Shown here: positions 24,639 through 32,345 of the stretch, piece by piece | Numbering within the stretch: the first letter of the stretch is position 1 | Layout of the letters: every line of letters begins with the position of its first letter | Assembly: GCF_004339025.1 (NCBI RefSeq) | Contig: NZ_SMFT01000003.1 | Coordinates: 62,001-126,000, forward strand | DNA: 64,000 bases | DNA from: Volucribacter psittacicida | GTDB taxonomy: Bacteria; Pseudomonadota; Gammaproteobacteria; Enterobacterales; Pasteurellaceae | Reading direction: 5' to 3' | Notes under the pieces: generated by a model | Databases searched by the model: none | What the model was told of the DNA's origin: nothing | What the model saw: only the letters and a program-made list of their open reading frames with translations | Program-made: the position numbers and the translations under genes

Positions 24639-24854
24639 ATGCCGGTAATTAAAGTACGTGAAAACGAATCATTTGACGTTGCATTACGTCGTTTTAAACG
24701 CTCATGCGAAAAAGCAGGTATCTTAGCTGAAGTGCGTAGTCGTGAGTTTTATGAAAAACCAACGACTATTCGTAAACGTGAAAAAGCATCTCGTGCGAAA
24801 CGTCATGCTAAACGTGTAGCTCGTGAGAACGCACGCAATACTCGTCTATATTAA
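24639..24854 (+). CDS. rpsU: 30S ribosomal protein S21
   Basis: S21 is a small basic protein of the 30S platform needed for initiation. The 71-residue product ([20 protein letters not shown] start, basic tail ending ENARNTRLY) matches the family along its whole length. GAGGTG lies six bases upstream of the ATG. It heads the rpsU-dnaG-rpoD macromolecular synthesis operon. Confidence 0.98.
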   Translation: MPVIKVRENESFDVALRRFKRSCEKAGILAEVRSREFYEKPTTIRKREKASRAKRHAKRVARENARNTRLY

Positions 24855-24880
24855 TTCATCGCATTTCTTAATTCTTTAGA

Positions 24881-24913
24881 AAAACCGTGAGACCTTGTAG
24901 GGATCGCGGTTTT
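24881..24913 (+). terminator. rpsU-dnaG intergenic terminator/attenuator
   Basis: AAAACCGTGA (24881-24890) pairs with TCGCGGTTTT (24904-24913), including one G-U pair, with a small inner CCT/AGG stem. Only four T follow, so read-through to dnaG is expected. The same arrangement in E. coli lowers primase relative to S21. Confidence 0.75.
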
Positions 24914-24956
24914 GTTGTCCTCACTACAAATCTATTGGCTGTTACGAGGGTACAAG

Positions 24957-26735
24957 GTGAAAGGTCAAATTCCACGTATATTTATTGACGAATTATTAGC
25001 AAAGGTTGATATTGTTGATATTGTTAATAGTCGTGTTAAGTTAAAAAAAGCGGGACGTGATTATCAGGCTTGTTGTCCTTTTCATCATGAGAAAACACCT
25101 TCTTTCACTGTTAGCGAAAAAAAACAGTTCTATCACTGTTTTGGTTGCGGTGCACATGGTAATGCGATTACCTTTTTAATGGAATATGACAAATTAGAAT
25201 TTGTTGAAGCTATTGAAGAGCTTGCTGCTTTTCTTGGGCTAGAAGTACCTTATGAACAGCGTAATCCGTCAGCAAAACCACAAATTAATTATCAAACCAA
25301 GCGTAATTTGCATGAGTTAATGCAAGAAATTACGCATTTTTATCAGCAACAACTTGAAAATCATTTATCGGCTCAGCATTATTTGCAACAGAGAGGGCTT
25401 TCTGCGGAAATAATTGAACGTTTTCAAATTGGTTTTGCTCCTGATGGAATGAATAATATATTGCAACGTTTTGCAAAAAATAGACAAGAGCAGAATCTGT
25501 TGTTTGATATTGGTATGCTTTCTCGTAATGAAAAAGGGAATGTTTATGATCGTTTTCGCCATCGTATTATGTTTCCTATTCGAGATCGGCGAGGGCGGAA
25601 TATTGCCTTTGGTGGGCGGGTAATTACTGATGCAAAACCGAAATATTTAAACTCACCAGAAACGGTACTTTATCATAAAGGTAATGAGTTATACGGTTTA
25701 TATGAAGCCTTGCAAATTAATGATAGCCCTGATTTTTTATTGGTGGTCGAGGGCTATATGGACGTGGTGGCGTTAGCACAGTTTGGGGTGGATTATGCTG
25801 TGGCAGCGTTAGGAACCGCTACAACGCCAGAACAAATTCAGCTTATTTTTCGTGCGACAGAACAAGTGATTTGTTGCTATGATGGGGATAGAGCTGGACG
25901 TGATGCGGCTTGGCGAGCGCTAAATAATGCCTTGCCTTATTTATATGATGGGCGACAGTTAAAATTTGTCTTTTTACCTGATGGCGAAGATCCTGATTCT
26001 TTTATACGTCAACATGGTAAACAAATTTTTGAGCAGCATTTAGCACAAGCACAATCTTTAACGGATTTTATGTTTGCACATTTGATGGCACAAGTGGATC
26101 TTGCGAGTCAAGAAGGGAGAAGTAAACTTGCTGCTTTGGCGATCCCTTTAATTAAACAAATACCAGGAGAAATGTTACGCTTATATTTGCGTAATAGCTT
26201 AGCACAAAAGCTGGGGATTCTTGATGAAAAGCAATTAGAAAAATTACTTCCTATTCAAACTAATAGCCATCAAAGTGCGGTAGATAATCAGCCTAAATTA
26301 AAACATACGCCAATGCGGATTTTAATTGCTTTATTATTGCAAAATCCACAATTAGTGAATTTAATTACTATGGATTTATCGCCATTAAAGCAACTTAATG
26401 AAGCAGGTTTTGATCTCTTTTATGATTTAGTTGAACAATGCCGTCGCCGACCTGATAGTAAAGTAGGACATCTATTAGAGCACTGGCGAGATACGGAACA
26501 TTTTAAACCCCTTGAAATCTTATCAAGCTGGAACCATTTGATAAAAGATGACAAAATTGAAGCTACTTTTATTGATACATTACTTTTTTTATATGAACAA
26601 TGGGCAGAACAACGAATGAATGTGCTTATTGCCAAAGATCGTAGTGATAGCTTAACAATGGAAGAAAAACTTGAGTTTGCTCAGTTATTAAATACTCACA
26701 AAAAGAAGGCGCTAGAGAATAGCCACGAACAATGA
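24957..26735 (+). CDS. dnaG: DNA primase DnaG
   Basis: Primase makes the RNA primers for chromosome replication. I chose the GTG at 24957 rather than the upstream TTG. GAGGG lies six bases before it, the product then begins VKGQIPRIFIDELLAKVDIVD as in E. coli, and the upstream TTG lies inside the terminator stem. That gives 592 residues. The zinc-binding CHC2 motif uses Cys40, His43, Cys61 and Cys64 (FYHCFGCGAHG). The TOPRIM domain has VVEGYMDVVAL and CYDGDRAGRDAA, and a helicase-binding C-terminal domain follows. Confidence 0.96.
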   Translation: MKGQIPRIFIDELLAKVDIVDIVNSRVKLKKAGRDYQACCPFHHEKTPSFTVSEKKQFYHCFGCGAHGNAITFLMEYDKLEFVEAIEELAAFLGLEVPYEQRNPSAKPQINYQTKRNLHELMQEITHFYQQQLENHLSAQHYLQQRGLSAEIIERFQIGFAPDGMNNILQRFAKNRQEQNLLFDIGMLSRNEKGNVYDRFRHRIMFPIRDRRGRNIAFGGRVITDAKPKYLNSPETVLYHKGNELYGLYEALQINDSPDFLLVVEGYMDVVALAQFGVDYAVAALGTATTPEQIQLIFRATEQVICCYDGDRAGRDAAWRALNNALPYLYDGRQLKFVFLPDGEDPDSFIRQHGKQIFEQHLAQAQSLTDFMFAHLMAQVDLASQEGRSKLAALAIPLIKQIPGEMLRLYLRNSLAQKLGILDEKQLEKLLPIQTNSHQSAVDNQPKLKHTPMRILIALLLQNPQLVNLITMDLSPLKQLNEAGFDLFYDLVEQCRRRPDSKVGHLLEHWRDTEHFKPLEILSSWNHLIKDDKIEATFIDTLLFLYEQWAEQRMNVLIAKDRSDSLTMEEKLEFAQLLNTHKKKALENSHEQ

Positions 26736-26790
26736 TAAGATAGCGCATTAGCTGTCTTTTATGATTAATTAACCAATGCGGATAGAAAAT

Positions 26791-28659
26791 ATGGAGCAAA
26801 ATCCACAATCACAATTAAAATTGTTAATCGCCCAAGGAAAAGAACAAGGGTATTTAACATACGCAGAAGTGAATGATGCACTACCTGAAGAGTTAGTGGA
26901 TACCGATCAAATTGATGATATTATCCAAATGATCAATGATATGGGTATTCAAGTCTTAGAAGTTGCCCCAGATGCCGATGATCTTATGCTTAATGAAAGC
27001 ATTGCAGATGAAGATGCGGTGGAAGAAGCGACACAAGTGTTGTCTAGCGTTGAAGCTGAATTGGGTAGAACGACCGATCCTGTGCGTATGTATATGCGTG
27101 AAATGGGAAGCGTTGAATTGCTTACTCGTGAAGGCGAAATTGACATTGCTAAACGCATTGAAGACGGGATTAATGAAGTACAATGTGCGGTAGCTGAATA
27201 TCCTGAAGCCATTACCTATCTCTTAGATCAATATCAATTAGTTGAAGAAGGTACCGTTCGTTTATCAGATTTAATCACAGGCTTTGTGGATCCTAATGTG
27301 ATGTCTGAAGAACAAATTGATGATGAACAATTATCAGATTTAGATGATGAAGATGAAGAGAGTAATGTGGATTCATCGGATTTAGATGATGACGAAGAAG
27401 ATGAAGAAAGCGAATCCTCAAATTCTGATGATGGTGACAGCGACAATAGCATTGATCCAGAAGTGGCTCGTGAAAAGTTCACAGCATTAAAATTACAACA
27501 TAGCAAGACCCTAGAAGTCATTCAAGCTCACGGACGAACTCATAAAAAAGCTAAAGAACAAATTGTTTTATTATCTGACATATTCCAACAATTCCGTCTT
27601 GTACCGAAACAATTTGATACGTTAGTTATCTCTATGCGAAATATGATGAAGCAAGTGCGTGTACAAGAACGTGGTATTCAGCGTTATGCAGTTGAATTTG
27701 CAAAAGCACCAAAAGGTACTTTCCAAAAAGCCTTTATTGGTAACGAAACTAATGAAGAATGGCTAGATAAACTTCTTTCCGCTGGCAAACCTTGGTCAGA
27801 AAAATTGGCGAATTATGAAAACGAGATTCGTCAGGCAATTATGGCATTAAAAGCGATTGAAGCGGAAAGCAATTTAACCATTAAACAAATTCGTGATATC
27901 GGTGAACGAATCGCACAAGGTGAATTAAAAGCTCGCCGGGCGAAAAAAGAAATGGTAGAAGCAAACTTACGTTTGGTTATTTCTATTGCTAAAAAATATA
28001 CTAATCGTGGTTTACAATTCCTTGATTTAATTCAAGAAGGTAATATCGGGTTAATGAAAGCTGTCGATAAATTTGAATATCGTCGAGGATATAAATTCTC
28101 TACTTATGCGACTTGGTGGATTCGTCAGGCAATAACACGTTCTATTGCGGATCAAGCAAGAACAATTCGAATCCCGGTACATATGATTGAAACCATTAAC
28201 AAATTAAACCGTATTTCTCGTCAAATGCTACAAGAAATGGGACGAGAAGCCTCGCCAGAAGAATTGGCTGAACGCATGGGAATGCCTGAAGATAAAATTC
28301 GTAAGGTGCTAAAAATTGCGAAAGAGCCGATTTCAATGGAAACACCTGTAGGCGATGATGACGATTCACATTTAGGTGATTTTATCGAGGATAATACCCT
28401 AGAACTCCCATTAGATTCAGCAACAGCACAAAGTTTACGTGCCGCTACTCACGAAGTGTTAGAGGGATTAACACCAAGAGAAGCGAAGGTTTTACGTATG
28501 CGTTTTGGTATTGATATGAATACCGACCATACCTTGGAAGAAGTTGGTAAGCAATTTGATGTGACGCGCGAACGTATTCGTCAAATTGAAGCTAAAGCCT
28601 TACGCAAATTACGTCATCCAAGTCGTTCGGAAACGTTAAGAAGTTTCTTGGATGAATAA
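26791..28659 (+). CDS. rpoD: RNA polymerase sigma-70 factor RpoD
   Basis: RpoD is the housekeeping sigma factor. I chose the ATG at 26791 ([15 protein letters not shown]), which matches the family start; an ATG five codons upstream is possible. The product has 622 residues with region 1.1, a non-conserved region whose residues about 165-220 are almost entirely Asp, Glu and Ser, region 2 ([36 protein letters not shown]) and region 4.2 ([19 protein letters not shown]). It ends the macromolecular synthesis operon. Confidence 0.97.
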   Translation: MEQNPQSQLKLLIAQGKEQGYLTYAEVNDALPEELVDTDQIDDIIQMINDMGIQVLEVAPDADDLMLNESIADEDAVEEATQVLSSVEAELGRTTDPVRMYMREMGSVELLTREGEIDIAKRIEDGINEVQCAVAEYPEAITYLLDQYQLVEEGTVRLSDLITGFVDPNVMSEEQIDDEQLSDLDDEDEESNVDSSDLDDDEEDEESESSNSDDGDSDNSIDPEVAREKFTALKLQHSKTLEVIQAHGRTHKKAKEQIVLLSDIFQQFRLVPKQFDTLVISMRNMMKQVRVQERGIQRYAVEFAKAPKGTFQKAFIGNETNEEWLDKLLSAGKPWSEKLANYENEIRQAIMALKAIEAESNLTIKQIRDIGERIAQGELKARRAKKEMVEANLRLVISIAKKYTNRGLQFLDLIQEGNIGLMKAVDKFEYRRGYKFSTYATWWIRQAITRSIADQARTIRIPVHMIETINKLNRISRQMLQEMGREASPEELAERMGMPEDKIRKVLKIAKEPISMETPVGDDDDSHLGDFIEDNTLELPLDSATAQSLRAATHEVLEGLTPREAKVLRMRFGIDMNTDHTLEEVGKQFDVTRERIRQIEAKALRKLRHPSRSETLRSFLDE

Positions 28660-28680
28660 GATGAGGGGAAATTAATAGTA

Positions 28681-28707
28681 AAAAGATCAGCGTTAAGCTG
28701 ATCTTTT
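28681..28707. terminator. Terminator between rpoD and the TpgA-like gene
   Basis: AAAAGATCAGC, loop GTTAA, GCTGATCTTTTTT forms an 11-pair stem with T and A runs on both sides. It lies between convergent genes, so it probably serves both. Confidence 0.85.
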
Positions 28708-28730
28708 TTATGTATTTATTAATCATACAG

Positions 28731-29474
28731 TTATTCAGCTGTAATTACTACCCTACGGTTTGGTGCTAAACAATTTTTCAATTCTTTCCCTGTTTCCCCC
28801 TCACAAGACTTAACTTGTTCAGACTTACCATAACCTATACTAGAAATTTTATTGGAAGAAATCCCTAATGTGACTAAATATTGTTTTACAGCTTCTGCTC
28901 GTTGTTGAGAAAGAGCTAAATTATAACTCTCTGATCCTAATCGATCAGTATAACCTGCCACTCGAATATGATTAACTTTTTGAGCTTTTAGTTTTTCTGC
29001 GACTTGCGCCAAGTGTTCACGTCCTTTTGGACTTAATTGTGTAGCATTAAAATCAAATAAAAAATCACCTGAAAACTCATAACGGTTAGCACAATTCTCG
29101 GGGTACCATAATAAAGACTGTGCATTCATTTGTTTATCAAATAACACTTTAAACTGACAAATTTTGTGTTGACCATTTTCACGGAAATTAAATACGTAAT
29201 CCCATTCTCTTACGCCAAATAATCCTTCATTGAAATGAGGACGACCAATTAAATTATAAATTTGATCTTTATTCATACCAGATTCAATAAGATTAACATT
29301 ATCCCAGTTTGGCCAAGAGCCATATTGACTACCATCATGGTTAAATTGACTATTTTCAATTTTAGGCCATACTGGATTTTCCGTTGTTCCTTGTTCTGTT
29401 ACTTCACTTAAGTTACCACACCCTATAACACTTGTTGCTATCAGAGATGTTAAAAAAAGTCGTTTAATATCCAT
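28731..29474 (-). CDS. TpgA-like lipoprotein: BamE/SmpA-like domain plus OmpA peptidoglycan-binding domain
   Basis: I chose ATG 29474, which follows AAGGA by eight bases and gives a lipoprotein signal (MDIKRLFLTSLIATSVIGC, lipidated Cys19); a longer open frame lacks a signal. The 247-residue protein then has a SmpA/OmlA-like domain at about 60-140 (GMNKDQIYNLIGRPHFNEG, WDYVFNF) and an OmpA-C domain from about 145 (LFDFNATQLSPKGREHL, VAGYTDRLGSESYNLALSQQRAEAV). It starts 43 bases after the adhesin stop. This domain pair next to a trimeric autotransporter matches TpgA of Acinetobacter, a periplasmic partner that ties the adhesin to peptidoglycan. The function is inferred from that parallel. Confidence 0.8.
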   Translation of the reverse strand: MDIKRLFLTSLIATSVIGCGNLSEVTEQGTTENPVWPKIENSQFNHDGSQYGSWPNWDNVNLIESGMNKDQIYNLIGRPHFNEGLFGVREWDYVFNFRENGQHKICQFKVLFDKQMNAQSLLWYPENCANRYEFSGDFLFDFNATQLSPKGREHLAQVAEKLKAQKVNHIRVAGYTDRLGSESYNLALSQQRAEAVKQYLVTLGISSNKISSIGYGKSEQVKSCEGETGKELKNCLAPNRRVVITAE

Positions 29475-29517
29475 TTTTTTTCCTTTTATTGTTTGCTCTA
29501 AAAAGTGAACGAGCATT

Positions 29518-31950
29518 CTACCATTGATAGCCTGCCGATGCACCTACTAGATAATCACTACGAGTATTAGCTGATGCCCCTAATTTTAATACCCATTTAG
29601 AATTATCTGAAACACGAGAAACCCCTAATGCCATAGCAGATTCTCCGCGATAGTTAGTGCCACTTACTGCTACCATAGATTTACCCGGCATAGTCGGTTG
29701 TGCCAACATACCAAGTGCGGCAGCCCCAGCGATCCCTGCTCGTAGTTTATTATCCACACGATTAATGCGATCATTTAAACGATTCTCTACATTGCCTAAC
29801 TGACTCACATTTACAGCATCAGTTGGATTAACCCCAGCAGCCACATTAGTAATACGATTACCGCCATTATCTAAACCATTTTGGGTTAAGGATACTGTAC
29901 CATTAGCACCACCACGAATAGTAATACCATTGTTATTCATTTTAGTATTACCTGTTGTTACACTATCAAGATTAATATCTTTATTTAAAGTAACCTGAAC
30001 ACCTTTAGGTGTAGTTTTCGTAGTAATATTACTATCACCCGTAATTGTCATGGTATCACCAAGTTGGCGATTTACTACCGAACCTTGATCTGCGCCAAAA
30101 TTTAATCCTTTGCTAACAGTTTGTTTAACTTCATATAATTGACTACCATTTATTGCCTCTTTACTGTTTTCGCTGATTTCACCCTCATTTAGCCCAGTAA
30201 TTTTCTTGCTTGAACTATCAATAGTAATATCACCAACTTTGACTTTATTAAACTCAACATTATCTGCAGTGCTTATCGTATATTCTGTTTTCTTAGTGGT
30301 GTCACCATTCCCTGAACCATTATTGGTTTCTTGTTTAGTAACCTCAATATTTTTACCCGGTTTAATATCAATTGAGCCAGAAAGATTTTTAATTTGTTCA
30401 GTTAAACTATAAGTAATAGCATAAAGTTGACTACCATTTATCGCATCAGTAGAATTTGCAGAAATTTCCCCTGCCGCAACATTTTGAATACGGCGTTCTG
30501 CTCCTGATGCACCGACTGTAACCACACCGACTGCACTGGCGCCTGCAAAATTACCAAAGGTAGCTGTCGAACCATTAGAGAAAGTCAATGTTGTATTAGA
30601 TACCGTCCCTAAACCCGCTGTGGTCGTTTGCCCTGCTAAACCGTTACTAGTTAAGGCTTTAGTTCCTGCTGTTGCTCTTGAATTTGTACCAAGATAAATT
30701 GAGTTATCTACATCGGCGGTAATATTACTACCAACTACATTAGCATTTTCTGCGATAACGGTATTTAAACTACCTACTGCACTAGAGTTTGTCCCTTTAA
30801 CATTATTTTTATAGCCTAAAACAATAGATTTCTCACCTGCTGCAATACCGTCAACGCCTAACATAATTGAATAATCGCCTGAAGCATTTTCTACTTCATG
30901 CGTAGATTCAGTAAAAACTCCTCTAGAGTTTTCATTCCAACCTGTAGTTTGCGTTGTCACTGAACCAATCGCAATTGCCATATTACCACTTGCAACTGTC
31001 CCTGAACCTGTTGCAATAGATTTATAACCAGAAGCTAACGAAGTAAATCCTGTTGCAATAGCATCTCTACCTGTTGCTTCAGATAATATACCTAACGCAA
31101 TACCTGAAGTTTGAGTCACTCGAGATGACATACCAAGTGCTGTACCATAAGTAGCCTCATTGGTAACTGTGGCATTATCACCTATTGCTGTTGAGCCATA
31201 TCCTTTAGCTTTCGCTAAAGCACCAAAAGCACTCGCACCAGCTTGTTCAGCTAAAGAATCAGCTCCCACCGCAGTAGATAAAGCCACAAGAGCATTTGCT
31301 TTTCTACCTATTGCTACCGTTGCTTGTCCTTCAGCTTTAGCATTTTGCCCCATAGAAATTGCTGTTGCATATTGGGCTTTGGCGTTTTGTCCTATAGCTA
31401 TCGCCCCTTTACTTTTGTTAGCTTCCTCATTTTTACCAGCTGCTGCTCCTTCAGGACTCATATCGAAATCACTAATAACGGCTGCACCATCCCCAATTGC
31501 AATGGTACTCCAACCGCTAGAATTAGAGTTAATACCGATAGCTATTGACTTTTGTTGTAATGCTTTTGCATTTTGACCTAAGGAAATAGAACCCTCACTG
31601 ACACTTTTGGCAGACGAACCAATTGCAATTGCACCAATACTTGAATATTCTTGTTTTAACTTTCTACTAGTTGCATTCGTTGCATACCATTGGTTAGTTT
31701 CTACTGTTGCACCAGCACCAATCGCAATAGATTTTTCTGCTTCTTTAGACGTTTTAGCTCCTTGTCCTGTTGCGATAGAATCTTTGCCTTGTGCATCTGT
31801 TGTCGTTGTATCTTGAGAATTAATATCAATATAATCTATGGTTTGAGCTTGAACATGTGTTGCCCAAGTCATTAATATGGTGCTCGCTAAACTTAATGGA
31901 AAAATTTTCGGAAAATGATTAATTACTAAACTCTGTTTAAAAACTTGCAT
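29518..31950 (-). CDS. Trimeric autotransporter adhesin (YadA/Hsf-like)
   Basis: The product from ATG 31950 has 810 residues. It has a basic, hydrophobic signal peptide ending near HVQA, and a long head of YadA-type 14-residue repeats (AIGQNAKA, SIALGQNAK, TAIGDNATV), about residues 45-420. Neck motifs of the DAINGSQLY type and stalk segments follow. A C-terminal membrane anchor of about 70 residues begins near VNVSQLGNVENRLNDRINR and ends in Trp. It should form a trimeric surface fibre. AAGGAG lies 11 bases before this ATG. A second, upstream start is out of frame by one base because of a C8 tract (see findings), so this copy may be in an off or reduced state. Confidence 0.9.
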   Translation of the reverse strand: MQVFKQSLVINHFPKIFPLSLASTILMTWATHVQAQTIDYIDINSQDTTTTDAQGKDSIATGQGAKTSKEAEKSIAIGAGATVETNQWYATNATSRKLKQEYSSIGAIAIGSSAKSVSEGSISLGQNAKALQQKSIAIGINSNSSGWSTIAIGDGAAVISDFDMSPEGAAAGKNEEANKSKGAIAIGQNAKAQYATAISMGQNAKAEGQATVAIGRKANALVALSTAVGADSLAEQAGASAFGALAKAKGYGSTAIGDNATVTNEATYGTALGMSSRVTQTSGIALGILSEATGRDAIATGFTSLASGYKSIATGSGTVASGNMAIAIGSVTTQTTGWNENSRGVFTESTHEVENASGDYSIMLGVDGIAAGEKSIVLGYKNNVKGTNSSAVGSLNTVIAENANVVGSNITADVDNSIYLGTNSRATAGTKALTSNGLAGQTTTAGLGTVSNTTLTFSNGSTATFGNFAGASAVGVVTVGASGAERRIQNVAAGEISANSTDAINGSQLYAITYSLTEQIKNLSGSIDIKPGKNIEVTKQETNNGSGNGDTTKKTEYTISTADNVEFNKVKVGDITIDSSSKKITGLNEGEISENSKEAINGSQLYEVKQTVSKGLNFGADQGSVVNRQLGDTMTITGDSNITTKTTPKGVQVTLNKDINLDSVTTGNTKMNNNGITIRGGANGTVSLTQNGLDNGGNRITNVAAGVNPTDAVNVSQLGNVENRLNDRINRVDNKLRAGIAGAAALGMLAQPTMPGKSMVAVSGTNYRGESAMALGVSRVSDNSKWVLKLGASANTRSDYLVGASAGYQW

Positions 31951-31955
31951 TAATC

Positions 31956-32084
31956 TCAACACTCCTTTTGAAGTGTCGAGGGGGGGGTAATTTGGTTTTT
32001 GATGTTATCTCTGGAAATTATTGAACCAAGCATAGAGATATCATTACTTGATCGAACACATTGTGTTTTCAAAAAGTAATTCAT
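31956..32084 (-). CDS. Leader reading frame carrying the C8 tract upstream of the adhesin
   Basis: An ATG at 32084 has an excellent ribosome site (AAGGAG, then eight bases) and opens a 42-codon frame (MNYFLKTQCVRSSNDISML...). The frame reads through the C tract as Thr-Pro-Pro and stops at TGA 31958-31956, five bases before the adhesin ATG. With nine C instead of eight the same frame would enter the adhesin without a stop, giving a predicted 855-residue product. Either the true adhesin start is here and this allele is off, or the leader couples translation to the ATG at 31950. It is too short for ordinary gene finding. Confidence 0.6.
   Translation of the reverse strand: MNYFLKTQCVRSSNDISMLGSIISRDNIKNQITPPSTLQKEC
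31980..31987 (-). repeat. Homopolymeric C8 tract (G8 on plus strand)
   Basis: Eight C on the minus strand, flanked TTA and TCGAC, lie in the leader frame 30-37 bases before the adhesin ATG. Tracts of this length slip during replication in Pasteurellaceae and Neisseriaceae and are a usual basis of phase variation. Confidence 0.9.
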
Positions 32085-32129
32085 TATAAAAACTCCTTAG
32101 TTATATTAAATGGAAATTAATTTTTTTGA

Positions 32130-32135
32130 ATTATA
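32130..32135 (-). promoter_or_regulatory. Predicted -10 element of the adhesin promoter
   Basis: A consensus TATAAT on the minus strand would start transcription near 32123, giving a 39-base untranslated leader before the ATG at 32084. A weak -35 (GTGATT) lies 17 bases upstream. The rest of the 395-base gap between the adhesin and gshF holds nothing else I can support. Confidence 0.45.
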
Positions 32136-32345
32136 TAACTTTTTATAATCAAAATCACGTTTTTTATATTTATTATAAAAATGACTAAAGAAATATTAAG
32201 AATGCTTAATCTTATACCCGATATTCTCTATCACAATATGACAAAAACATCTAATTCATAAAAACTTAATCTTTGCATTTATAGGATTATTATTGATAAT
32301 AGTCATTTTGATTAATCTATCGTGATCAATAATGAAAGGATAAGT

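Noticed and set aside
29475-29543. Upstream extension of the TpgA-like protein to a start at 29543
   Set aside because: It would overlap the adhesin coding end and bury the lipoprotein signal; ATG 29474 has a good ribosome site and a lipobox.
31160-31576. 138-codon plus-strand frame inside the adhesin gene
   Set aside because: Antisense to the head repeats; it arises from the repetitive codons of the adhesin.
31960-31962. GTG as start codon of the adhesin
   Set aside because: It overlaps the AAGGAG ribosome site itself; ATG 31950 or a leader fusion from 32084 is more credible.
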